Assembly (NCBI GenBank): GCA_003024175.1
Contig: MDYQ01000109.1
Coordinates: 1-64,000, forward strand
Direction: 5' to 3'
Length of the DNA stretch: 64,000 nucleotides
From: Planoprotostelium fungivorum
Taxonomy: Eukaryota; Evosea; Variosea; Cavosteliida; Cavosteliaceae
Shown here: positions 43,836 to 55,369 of the stretch, piece by piece
Numbering within the stretch: the stretch's first letter is position 1
Layout of the letters: each line of letters starts with the position of its first letter
Position numbers and translations under genes: made by a program
Notes under the pieces: model-generated
Told to the model about the DNA's origin: nothing
Databases searched by the model: none
Seen by the model: only the letters and a program-made list of their open reading frames with translations

Positions 43836-45780
43836 ACATGCTGTCCTTCTTCAGTTCTAAGCCAAGAGTCGACGAACCGGTGAGATGATTTCAGTGTGTA
43901 TCACGTTGCTCAAATCCCAAAGGCCACACCTCTGGACTCTGGAGTATACATTCTCCGCAACAGGACATCGGGTACTGTACTCGAATTGGCTGAATCCAAT
44001 GACAAACCTGTATGGACAAGAAGAAATCGTGTTCAGGCCAGTAAGCAGGTAGATATTCCCCCTGTGACGTGACATTGACTCCTTCAGATCGAGCCGACCG
44101 ATCTGAAGCAATGTTGGTTGATCTCCACTCTGCGACACGATGACTGGGTCTCCTTCTTGAACCTCAAGGGAGGAACTTACATTGACCTCGACGATGGTAG
44201 CAGCAGAAATGGAACTCTATGTTACGGATACGCTCTTCCAGCTGCTTTCCCTTTGGCTAAAAATGAAGAGAACAAGGAATGGCTGCCCACAAAGAATGCA
44301 GAGGGCTACTGGAGGTGTGTAAGGTGTCAGACAAAGAGTTCACTCTGGTCGAAGATTCAAGAACAGAGGCTCTGGCACTTACCTCGAGATCAACGACGGA
44401 TCGAATGCACAGGGAGCCACCGTTCAAGGTTGGAAGGGCAATGAGGCCCAGCCCAACCAACAGTGGGAGCTCATTCCCGCTCCCCCCAACATCATCCCCG
44501 GCTCTCTCTTCGTACCCATCCAAAAGTGGATGTCATGTAAGACCTCTTCTGCAGGCGTATAACTGAATCCGATCAGCCATACCCGACGAGAAGTTGATCT
44601 CTGAGCTGTCCATACCAGGAACACATCAATCCGGCGCCATCATCCGCGATGGTGTTCACGCTCACCTCCAATGCCAGGAGAACAACCACCGCTGGCCCGT
44701 TCAACTCTTCAACGGAATCCGTCACTTCGACTTGAGAACATTCTGTGACAAGGATCAGATCATGGGTGTCAGTGGTGCCAGCGATCAAGAGTGGTCTTAC
44801 CTCGGTTTCCAGACTTCCGTTGAGAGGTGAAGCACATCACCATTTCATCATCGTGAAACGATGACAGATTCCTCGCGGAGCATCCAACGGAGGTTGTCTT
44901 TGCCTTCGTCACCATCGATGAGAAGAAGGTGGACCGCGCCAAGGTGAGAACGGTCAAGAGACGAAACTGAGGGGAGAAGGTGTACACCAAGGCTTATGCG
45001 GATAAGTGGTGGGAAGTGATGTTCCAGGCCATCAACAAGAACCCCAACATGTACGCCAGATGCCACGGAGGTAAGTCCTTTCTCTCTCTCTCATCTCATT
45101 CAACACAGGAACGTATGCCTCTCAGTCTCTCAAGTCACTCCGAGGAAAGTTGGTTCTCATCGTCAAGGACTATCAGATCCCAGGTCATCCACCTCTACCA
45201 TTCCTCTTGATCTTCTCTTGTCCTCCGATTTCGACTCACCTGTAACAGGCACCACCAAGCCCATCTTTGACTGGGCATGGAGCACTATTCCCAGCACTGT
45301 GAGTGTGACACGTCATGGAGACCCTGACAGACTTCCAGGTGACCGAGCCAACCGACGCAGCCAGCGGTGAGGCCTGGGACCAGACCGGACCCTCTGTCAA
45401 GTGGCAGAAGTCAAAGACGGTGAATCGATTCGTTGTAGATGGATGCAGAATTGACGACAGTAGGTGATTGAAGCGGCCGTGGCTGACAAAGACGGCAACT
45501 CGTACTACCACGTCAGCCTGGACACGGACTCCTTCCCCGAATCTTCTCCTCGCCGTCGCACGGCCTTTGAGCTCAACTGTTTCTTGGCGGACTATCTCAA
45601 GGCTAAGGTGAGGTCGCTCTCTCCTTCTTCATGATGGTGGAGTCTGATGGTGAGAAGGAGTCAACCGGGCCGAACCGATTGGGCTTCGTGGCGATGGACT
45701 TCTACCACGTCCCTTCCAATCTCGTGGGAGACATCATCGCCACCAACCCTCTATCTCAGCTACCTCCTCCCATGGTCTGA
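43836..45780 (+). CDS. Ricin-type lectin and PI-PLC X-domain fusion protein
   Basis: N-terminus MLSFFSSKPRVDEP. Then beta-trefoil units: DSGVYILRNRTSGTVLELAE, then DLDDGSSRNGTLCYGYAL, and RGSGTYLEINDGSNAQGATV with QGWKGNEAQPNQQWELIP, the QxW signature of ricin-B lectins. The second half is a PI-specific phospholipase C X domain: KLISELSIPGTHQSGA with the first catalytic His, WPVQLFNGIRHFDLRTF, KAYADKWWEVMFQAINKNPN, LKSLRGKLVLIVKDYQIPG and RLGFVAMDFYHVPSNLVGDI. It ends LSQLPPPMV. No signal peptide is obvious. The position where bacterial-type enzymes have a second His (VHG) reads MGVSGA here, so catalysis is uncertain. Introns are short. Confidence 0.82.
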
Positions 45781-45787
45781 GCTTCAG

Positions 45788-45793
45788 AATAAA
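45788..45793 (+). terminator. AATAAA polyadenylation signal
   Basis: AATAAA lies eight bases after the stop of the lectin/PI-PLC gene and about 90 bp before the next start on the same strand. Confidence 0.5.
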
Positions 45794-45882
45794 ACACCCT
45801 ATTAAGATATATATCCGTAAGGTTTGTGTCGGTGTGTTGATTTCCGAACATTTGGAAACTCGGACCAACGGTTAACTGGGGG

Positions 45883-48800
45883 ATGGCGGAGCCCGATGAT
45901 AAAGTATGGACGTTTGTAAGTCTCGCGTTGACGATTCACAGAAGAAGTTCAGCGACATGGACTTTCCCATGGACAATCAGGAGCTGATTGGAAATGAATT
46001 ATATAGAATAGTGAGTGCTACAGTTGCAAAATGAGAGATCCTGAAACGTGAAATAGTGTCTTCTTGGTGCAGAGCGCTCGGGAAAGGTAAGATGGAAGAT
46101 GACTTAATGTCTGATTACACCAATAGACCAGCCTGCTGAATCGATTTCTCGACGATGCATTTGATGATAGTAGAGATATACCCACCATGCAGAGTAAAAA
46201 AATCAAACGAATCGTCAATGGATCGAACCAGACAGCCCATCTAGAGATTTTAGACACCGGTGGAGACCCGAAATTATATGAAGAGAAACATCAATCGGTG
46301 AGGACTCAATTGAATGTGAATCATTGAATTACCCAGTGGATTGGTTGGGGGGATGGATTTGTCATTACCTACGACATATCATCCACAACACAATACGATG
46401 CAGTCAATATCTACAGAAAGAACATCGAGAAGATTAAGAAGGGTGAAGACGTCCCAATTTTGGTGATAGGGACCTTCAGCGACAAGGATGCCAGGAGGAA
46501 GATAACGAGGCAACAAGCACTTGACATGACGAAATCCACCAGCTGCCTCTTCCAGGAGGTAAGTCATCCATCCTCCTCCCAATCTATCCGATCCGACAGA
46601 GACGAATGGAACGAATGAAACGAACAGGTGTCCTCTAAAACGGGAGACAACGTCTTCGCATCTATGTCCAATCTGATTAATCAGATGAGACTGAAGAAGT
46701 TGAAGTCAGCCTTCTTCACAATCCAACCGTCCAAGACAAAAAACACAAAGAAGGGTGCCGATTTCGTCATCTCTGAGGAAGAGAAGGAGCCCATCCCCCC
46801 TGAGAACGACAACGAGGACACTTCAGATGACTCATCCATCAACCTCTCTGATTCAGGTGGAAACAAGGTGAAGCTCTACATCATCAGTTCGCATCACACG
46901 TCGATGCATTTCTGATAAGCGAAGGACTTGAAGAGAAAATCGACGCGAATGAAGAAGACGAGATTGTTCTCCAAGAAAACAGAATCGGATGAGAACAGCA
47001 CCTCCTTCATGGCCATCAGCTCCTTTCCAAAATTCGAGAGAGAGTCCAGCGAAATCATCGAAGCATTTTTCAACAGCAAAGAGAGATTCGACGACGATTG
47101 GACCACTCAGCCGTGAGTCCACTCCTCTTTTCTCTTGTTGAAGGTGTTGACTCGTTGTAGAAATCGAAATGAAGAGCCTAAGAAGTTAGAGACGTGTAGT
47201 ATGGTGTCAGTGGCATGTCAAGAAGATGGTTTCAGAATCGATGATGGTTCCTCAGATCACGTGATCACAGAGACTGGTGAGGGATTCGTTGTGGATGGAA
47301 CTGATGGTGGTAGAATGGAACGACCCCGATGATCGATTTTACTTCCTCCAATATTTCTCGGGGACTGATTACATCACACTTCTCAGCACATCAGAAGAGA
47401 ATGCCATCATCATCGTCATGGAATCGTTCAATCGTGATCAGATCGACGATGTCAAGGCCATCATGTGGACGAAGCTGGTGATGATCTCATCATCCGATCA
47501 TCACATCATCACGTCTTCAACTTATCGATCACAGCGAACTGAGAGATTACGCATCCCCTACTCTTGCTGTCTATCTGTCTCTCATGCGATCAAATATCTC
47601 AAGTTGAAATACACCGAACTCAACGGCGTTCGATTCCAAGAAGTGTCGAGGGACACTGCAGATGAGGCCACGCTGGAGACACTGAACACAGAGTTACTGA
47701 AATACGAAGAGAGGAACATACAGGTCAACTATAAGATCGGTATGGTCTATGCCAAGAGCTCGAAACAAACCGAGAATGAGTTATTTTCAAACAGTTGAGG
47801 TCACGTGACGATACGAGTGCTGAATGTAGACAGATGAGACGAGTGAAGAATACGAGAAATTTCTAGAGTTCATCGGAGAAAAGATCCAACTGTTTGGATG
47901 GACCGGTTACCGTGGAGGTCTCGATCCTGAGAGTGAGATGATTCATCATCGTGATCTATCATTCATGTACATCAGAAAATACCACAGGATCTCACTCTGT
48001 CTTCACCACTCACTGCAAGTTGAACGTCATGGTATGATCCAGATTCGTCTCACTTATTCGTTATCGTTATTCTTCATTCATCGTTGATTGATTTCAGTTC
48101 CATGTGAACACTCTACTCCCATACATGCCCGCTGATGCCCAACAATTGGAGAGGAAGAGACACACTGGAAATGGTGAGAGTCATCTCCTTCCTCTTCCAT
48201 TCATTCCTCTTCCAATATCAATTCTACATCAAAAGATTTACAAACGTCAGATGTCGTGGTCGTTGTCTTCAAAGATGACGATGAACCGTTCGATCCGAGG
48301 ATCTTCAAATCACACTTTAATCGTATCCTTTACTCTATGTAACATCCACAACCATTCTCCTTGACTTTGTCAGATGTCTTTTGTATCGTGAGGAAGAGTG
48401 AGAAGGAAGAAGAATACGACGTCTCCTTTGCATATCGCTCCGGAGTGTGAGACGAATTTGTCATCGATATCACAATTGATCGAGGAACAGAGCTCCCTTC
48501 GGCCCTCAGCTACCTCACACCACCAAGTTGACAGAAGATTTCAGAAATGCTCTCCTGACCAAACGTAATCCATTCATCATCGTAATGTCTCACGACCCCC
48601 TCTTACAACCATACAGTGGTCAACGGAGAGAAAGGTGCCATGCAGGCCAAATCCTTCTTGGACAGAAGAGTTCGAACGAAAGCAGAGAACCTGCAGATGA
48701 TCTGCACTTCCATCGCTCAGAAGACTAACGAGAGAGAGATGAAGAAGTCAAAGTCGGCGTCAGATCGAACGGGGTGATACAAATCGATCGATGACGTGAA

Positions 48801-50168
48801 ATGACGTCACCAGTTTCATGCCCAGAGCCACACGAACGGAGAGCACTGAGACCGCCTCGACTTCCCCCGCATCACTCCGGTGAGATCCCGTGGAAATGTG
48901 GGTGAAAACTCGCTGACGTCCATCAGACTGAACAAGATCTCTCGCAAGAAGAGCACGATGCCAGTGCAGATCGATTGCAGGGATTACTATCTCAAGATGT
49001 TATCCTACATCAAGAAGTTATCCGAATATTTGAACCGAATGACAGCCTTCGATGCCACCGAGTTCATCTATCTCCTCAGCGAGGTGAGTGGAACGATACG
49101 AGAGACACCGTATGAACTGAGGCAGACGGTCAATTTCATCGTCTCGGAGGTCTCATCTGTTGGGGACGTCAACCGAAACGAAGTTCAATCTCTGACTCAC
49201 CAGTTGGTCCCCACTTTATGTACAGTCATCGCCATACAACACAACTTTGTGAGTGATTCGTCTCTCTTGCAGGAATTGAGGAACCCATCAGTCGAATGAC
49301 CCTAGCTTGGAGTCCGAAGTAGCTTCCAGCATCAACGATGCGAAAATATTATTTATGAAGATCTTATCCCACATCGAACAGGCCACAAAGGGACAAGGTG
49401 AGGAAGAGATCTCGTCTTATCGTTCATTCGAATCAGATATGAAGACGGGAACCTTGAGAAAGAAACTAGGTGAGGTGGAATTTGAATGACGATGATCGAG
49501 CGTCACAGAGGATAACACTGCCGACTTGGTCAAGAGGAGACCTCTCAGCCCTACGGAAGATCGAAGGGCCCTCCTGAAGAACAAGAACGTCAACAAGAGC
49601 GTCTCTCTCGGTTTCATACCAGTCAACGCCAATAACTTGCGCAGCTCGGAAGAAGCGAGTGAGTCATGATCGAGGAGATGTGATGATTGAGACGATCAGC
49701 CATACGCTACTCCATCAACCAGTGTGACACGACAGTGAAGAACATGGTCGAGTCTCTGTCGTCCTCCGCTTTCAATCGGGAAGACACCATGGAATACATC
49801 AAGATGTTAGGTGAGTGAGCGTCTTGCATCAAAAGACTCATCGACACAGCCATGTGGGTCAAAGACATCGTTGATAACGGGAACGTATTGGAGAGGAACC
49901 ACCTGAAGGCTCTCACAAGGACGACAGAGGAGATCGTGACTCTCGGTGGGTGAAGAGTGAGAAGCACCAGCTGATCCTCTTAGGATTGGATCTAAAGAAG
50001 AGTGAAGATCCAGGAAAGACGAAAGAGCTTCTCGTCGCTCTGAACCGATTGCAGATGCAAACGAAGGTGAGAGGCTCATTCTGTTCAGACGTTACGAGTC
50101 TGACGAGAGGCCAGGACATTTCTGCGGAGCTAGATACAAAGCTGAAAGGAGCCAGTTCGTGCGAATAA
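45883..50168 (+). CDS. Ras-like GTPase domain fused to RapGAP domain and helical tail
   Basis: Start MAEPDDKVWTF. Exons then give a P-loop, CLLGAERSGKTSLLNRFLDD (Walker A), switch/G3-like LEILDTGGDPKLYEEKHQ, GWGDGFVITYDISSTTQYDA, VPILVIGTFSDKDA at the G4 position (no NKxD) and LFQEVSSKTGDNVF at G5. A charged linker follows. The RapGAP domain shows VNYKIGMVYAKSSKQTENEL, FLEFIGEKIQLFGWTGYRGG, TTGSHSVFTTHCKLNVMFHV, NTLLPYMPADAQQLERKRHT then GNDVVVVVF, keeping the catalytic Asn thumb (GND), and FNHVFCIVRK. A further 600 or so residues are helical: DYYLKMLSYIKKLSEYLNRM, VSEVSSVGDVNRNEVQSLTH, IDTLRKKL-like segments and ELLVALNRLQMQTK, ending KLKGASSCE. The tail is joined by two in-frame introns near 48770-48930. 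About 20 exons. Confidence 0.8.
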
Positions 50169-50408
50169 ATTGACTGTGGACTTTTCACCTGTGGATTCGT
50201 GGGTCTACACTACCACATTCATCTTATCTTGTCGGTTCCGTCTCTGGAACCAACCCGCTTAATTTTACATCCGTACATCAGCTCCCAGCCCAACTGAGTT
50301 TCAGGTGTCAGCGCTCATTCTATGACGATTTCAGCCGAAAGTGGTCCGGCCCAGAGCCCCGCGGTCGAAATGAAGGCATCTCCATCGTGAGACCAGAGGC
50401 CTATCGTG

Positions 50409-52128
50409 ATGGATAAGGAAAGGAAATGGATTCAAAGGAGAGGAATGCTCTTCCTAGACCCTTCGTCGAATAGTCGGGCCCCTGACAGGACGTTTTTTTC
50501 GGTTCCGCAGATTCGCGGCGGGACAGGTTCATCAACTGCCCATCCATCTCTTGTGTGGGAGATCGCACCCTGTGAGTCTGTGAATCGATCAGGAGTGACT
50601 GATGAATCCAGTATTTATGATCTATCCAATTTGGTAAAGAGATGATCTCGACACAACCATCTTACCGTGTGGAGTTAGACACGAATAGCACCTCGAAAGC
50701 ATCTCTGTGCTCATTTCCGACTCTGGAGGCATCAGGCTTTCACATTTTTGAGAGGAAGGATCTTCCAGAGACTTTCTTACAAGGAGTATTTGATATCACC
50801 GGACAAGACAACGACTTCTTGTACTATAGAGATGATATCCTTGAGAAGAGTAGTACCTGTGAGTGCATCGAAATGTTGTGTGGCGATTCGCCCTCTGGAC
50901 CGGTTTCAATATCTTTAAAAAAAGATAAGCAAGAATATAACTGTCTGATTAGAACCATCAAGGTATGTTCCATATCAATCTCAAAATCCGTCCTTCCCAA
51001 CGACACATATCTCGAAGATCTCTAAAAGTTTTGAACGCTGAATCTCCTCGAACGTTCTAACGTGAACAGGGAAACCAGAGGAGGGGTATCGGACTGGATC
51101 AAGTCAAAGTGGCCTGGTGGAAGAAGATGTTTCGACTGAGCGTTTCCACGATGGACATCGTACACGCTTTAGACGACACTCTCCCCATCAATCGACTCAA
51201 GAAGGTTGATGATCCTCGATTGCCACAAGCATTACTCACCTTCGAAGAGCAGCAGGTACAACTACACTATCTTGTTTGTCTCTTACGTGAATTGCAGCGA
51301 ATCAAAGGTTTCAAATTTGGATTACTGTATGCACCAGAAGGACAGACGAAAGAGGAGCAGATGTTTGCAAACAGTAAGTGTGGTGTCACACACAAATCAC
51401 TCAAATTTCACAGTCGATAGCAGTCCAGCCTTCGATCAATTCATCTCATTCTTGGGCGATAAAGTGGCACTCGAGAATTGGCGCGGATTTAAAGCGGGTG
51501 AATCCATCGATACCCTCATCTACAACGATGTAGACTGACGTCTTCCAGGTCTAGACACGAAAGGAGGTAGTACGGGCACTCACGCGGTGTTTAAGAGGTA
51601 CAACAATAACGACATCATGTTTCACGTGTCTACGCTCCTGCCGTTCAACCCGAAAGACAAACAACAACTAGAGAGAAAGAGACACATTGGAAATGACATC
51701 GTCATCATTCTATTCCTGGAAGGGGAGACGGTATACAAGCCCACCACCATCAGCTCCAGACAGGTGAGACCGTTGTAGATGAAGATCTACAGGATGCTGA
51801 AGAGAGCAGGTGCACGTGGTGATTCTGGTGAAGCCAGTCAAGATATCGAATAAGCCCGGTGAAACGTTCTATCGGTACGAAAAGGGAGATCTCAATGGAT
51901 GTTCTGATCGTGTGCAGAGTGAGCGTGGTCAGCAGAGAGGGAGTGGATGAAGTTTCACCGAAAGTTCCACAAGACTGCCTATTCAAGGGAGATGAAGCCT
52001 TCTTGGATTGGTTGTACAGCAAATTACTCAACGCTGAGAGAGCCTGTTACGCTGCTCCCATGCTCAGCAATAAGTTGGAAAGGACGAGGAATTCCATGTT
52101 GAAGGATATAGCAATGAACTTTACGTAA
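50409..52128 (+). CDS. Rap GTPase-activating protein
   Basis: A predicted GAP for Rap GTPases. Start MDKERKWIQRRGMLFLDPSS; then DFLYYRDDILEKSSTCECIE, YNCLIRTIKGNQRRG, GLDQVKVAWWKKMFRLSVST, then the catalytic domain: IKGFKFGLLYAPEGQTKEEQ, FDQFISFLGDKVALENWRGF, GLDTKGGSTGTHAVFKRYNN, DIMFHVSTLLPFNPKDKQQL and ERKRHIGNDIVIILFLEGE with the Asn thumb, HVVILVKPVKISNKPGETFY. The end is LERTRNSMLKDIAMNFT. It is closer to canonical Rap1GAP than the upstream fusion and follows it on the same strand 240 bp later. The first exon is uncertain: an alternative ATG at 50322 does not connect in frame. Confidence 0.85.
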
Positions 52129-52201
52129 AACAGTTGTATCATTGTTCTATTCTCTCGATGAAGAAGACAAGGAGACAAGGAGGAGAGAGGGAGGGAAAAA
52201 G

Positions 52202-52260
52202 GGCGGGATTTTGCATTGTAGAACGCATTTGAAATATTCCCGCCAAAATTTGAATTTCGG
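52202..52260 (+). promoter_or_regulatory. Paired E2F-like sites upstream of TPX2
   Basis: GGCGGGATTTT at 52202-52212 and ATTCCCGCCAAAATTTGAAT at 52235-52254 are two E2F-type sites in opposite orientation, 65-125 bp before the TPX2 ATG. E2F control of mitotic genes such as TPX2 is known in animals and plants. The second site continues TTCGG and is nearly the same as the block at the F-box gene. Confidence 0.65.
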
Positions 52261-52325
52261 CAGTTTAGTCAAAATCCAACTGCTCGCATCACCACAGACC
52301 ACAACCTTGCATCGTGTAGATCAGG

Positions 52326-54867
52326 ATGGCTTCTGTTGAGTATGACATAGACCCTACCTATGAATTCTTCGATGCTCCCAAAGAGGTTGACTTCTTGGAG
52401 TTGGTAAAAGAGCAGGGAGATAACGGTTCAGACAGATGGTTTGGTGGGTTATCGAATCTACTTTTGCTCATAACTCATCCGCACTCAGACGAGCAGAAGA
52501 GAATGCAAAATGGGGATATGGACACGGAGGCATTCATCCGTCAAGAGATGGAGGATGACGACCGACAGGACCAGTTGATGAGCACCTTATATCCAGAATC
52601 TGTTCATTCCAATGCATACTTCAATCAGACCATGGGTCTCAGCGAGGCTCCCTCCGATCTGAGCGACGATCACAGAGAACTGGATGAGACCACTTACTCT
52701 ACCAAGCACCAGAGAGTCCGCCATCTCACCAAGCCCATCACCCCAAAATTTCACACATCGAGGTGAGAGGACTTCCATTCCCTCTCCATCTCTGATCACA
52801 TGTAGACGCGCCAACCGCGTTCCCGCCTCTGCCAATGAAACGTCCAGTGCCAGACCCGGTCGTCCCATCTTGAACTGGACCTCTAAGAAGTTAACGGTTC
52901 CCCAAGAGCCACGATTCCGCGTCGATGAGCGTCTGAGCACTCGTAGAACCGCAGTCGAGAGCAGCGAGGAGAAGGAGCTCCGTCTCATCGAAGAGGACAT
53001 CAGACGCCTCCAAGAACAGAAGGTGCCGCATCATCATCTCACACGCTCTCTCATCTTCTCTCAGATCAAGGCGAAGGAGACTGCAGAGAGACTGGCAGCT
53101 ACCAAAGTGATCCCCCAACAGGCACCTCTGACCACGCCCGTGCAGTTCAGCTTCGCCACGGACCATAGAATGATGCGCTTCCAGACTCAAGTTGAGCCCG
53201 AGTACCCCACCTCCAAGAGGGCAAGAAGAGAGCATTCGGGTCCAACGGTCGCACAGCCTTTCAACTTCCACGAATCCAGCAGACCGAAGGAACAGCCACA
53301 AGAGACGTTCACCTTTGCAGAGTCCCTCCACAAGTTTAACAAGGGTGCCAGACAGGAGAGAAACAGACAGGTGAGGGCTATCATTCGAATGCGACTGACT
53401 CGTTGTAGTCGGTGGCCAACCGCATGAAGAGAGAAATGTACGAAAAGCCTCAGGGAGCGACGAAGCCGCAACCCTTCCACTTTGAAGTGGACGAACGCCT
53501 CGCATTCAAGGTCAAGGAGTGAGTTCATGAGATCATCATCAGACGTCTGACCCTCTTCAGACCGTACGTCACCACACAAGAGAGGGAGGAAGAAGAAGCT
53601 CTCAACGCTCCCAAGTTCAAGGCTCGCCCTTTCGACAGACGCATCGTTGAATCGAGAGGCACCATCGGAGTCAAGCAGGTCTCTCGCCCGACACCCACCG
53701 CCGCAGAGGTACGCTCTCTCGTTCTATTGATCTCACCTCCTTCAGCCCTTCCACTTTCTCACCAGCAAGAACGACATTGCAGAGGAGGAGAAGGAGCAGC
53801 CACCATCGAGCAAGAAGAGAGAGAGGCCCCTGCCCCTGGGTCCCACCATTCCAGAGTCTCCCGCTCTTGCGACGAGGAGCAGAGCTCAGCAGTTTGATCT
53901 CACCCACCAGGTGAGAGATCACACGTGCAACCATGGTGTTGAATGTCAAATAGGGTCCTCAGGAAGAGACCGTGACGTTCAAGGCGAAGCCAGCCCCTGC
54001 CTTCAAGTTTTTCATCCCACAGCACAATGATATACCCATCACTCGTCCTGCAGACTTCCAGTTGTCGACCGACGCTCGTGGAGAGCAGCACCAGCTGAAG
54101 CTGAAGATGAAGGTGAAGTTCTTCTGTTGTCAATCAGGCTGAGAAGAAGGACAGCTGGAAGAGGAGAGACAGAAGGAAGAGGAGCTGCGCAACTTCAAGG
54201 CGAAGAACATGCAAGTCGTCGACGAGCCATTTGTAAGTGGATGAGATCAGTAAATTGAACTGACCCACGTTCAGAGACCCGCTCACCAGCGCATTCACAC
54301 GGAGAGCCAGCCATTCAACCTCTACACCGAAGAGCGACGCATCAAAGCGGAGGCTGATTTCGCCAGACAAGTGCAGCAGATGCAAGAGGAGGAGAGGATC
54401 AAGCGGGAGTTCAAATCGAAGCCCTTTGTCGATGGTGCGTAGGACCTTCTACACGCCAGTCAGACTGATTCGAGCAGTTGCCGTGTTCCAGCCCGTTCGC
54501 CCGGACCGACCTCTATTGGAAGTGAACGAGTTCCAGCTCAACAGCGAGAGCCGAGCCTTCAAGCGGCGGCAGTTTGACGAGGCCATCCAACAGAAGGAGG
54601 CCGAGTCTGAGTTCCGCAAGAGACTTCGCGAGCAGAAGAAGCAGGTGATGATGTCGCACCTCCATCATCACACCCTGACGCGAGATTCAGGAGGAGGATG
54701 AGAGACAGCTGCGAGAGTACAGAAAGACCCTGAATCACAAGCCCATCCCCATTGCAAAGAGCAGACCTGTTATGATCAAGTTTTCGGAAACTAATCCCAC
54801 GACCCCGAAATCACCCATGCTGGCCACGAAGAACAGATCCATGTTGCACGTCAACCGCGACCTCTGA
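52326..54867 (+). CDS. TPX2: TPX2 spindle assembly factor
   Basis: TPX2 nucleates spindle microtubules and activates Aurora A under Ran control. The N-terminus YDIDPTYEFFDAPKEVDFLE resembles the Aurora-binding YSYDAPSDFINF of human TPX2. The rest is the repetitive, highly charged TPX2 style: VRHLTKPITPKFHTSRRANR, PRFRVDERLSTRR, KEKELRLIEEDIRRLQEQK-like helix, AQPFNFHESSRPKEQPQETF, KPQPFHFEVDERLAFKVKEP, APKFKARPFDRRIVESRG, AEPFHFLTSKNDIAEEEKEQ, SQPFNLYTEERRIKAEADFA and VFQPVRPDRPLLEVNEFQLN. The PFxF-xx-xxR repeats are the microtubule-binding motifs of TPX2. It ends SMLHVNRDL at a TGA (54865-54867). About nine short introns. Confidence 0.9.
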
Positions 54868-55369
54868 TCGTATGATGAGATACCTGTCCTTGGAGGGCAC
54901 AGTTCGTCATGTTTAAATCAATAAATCCGTACTTTCGAAGTTGTCTCCAATGCATGGATGATGAGATGTGTCTTGCACGTTGCATCTGGGCAAGTAGTGA
55001 GTTATCTGCGAGGGTCTTCTGAGGCCAGCGTTTGAGGCATGGTAACATCGTGGGTACCTTCAAGTAGGAACACACTCATACGGTTAACCAGACAAGAGCG
55101 AAGAAGACAATTTGGAAGCTCTGTCCCTCTAGATGATCACATTTTCAGTGAGCCTGTGTCTCAATATATGTTCATAGAACGATAAATATCCTTCTACAGG
55201 GGGATTTTGTGTGGGGCGGTTTGCCCGAGGCATTTTCACCCGAAGCAAGGGCGCAATATATCTACGGCAGCTCGTCACGAACACGACCTCCGTTCATCTG
55301 TATATTAAAGAGTGAGAATCCTCACGAGCCCCTCTTCCTGACCTCGCATCAACAGAACGAACCTTCATA
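54868..55369 (+). other. 500-bp gap between TPX2 and the IQGAP-like gene
   Basis: It contains an AATAAA at 54920-54925, which suits the TPX2 3' end. The second half, before the next ATG at 55370, has a GC-rich piece (GGGGCGGTTTGCCCGAGGCA, near 55215) and presumably the downstream promoter. The minus-strand ORF at 54851-55075 shows no similarity and is taken as chance. Confidence 0.4.
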
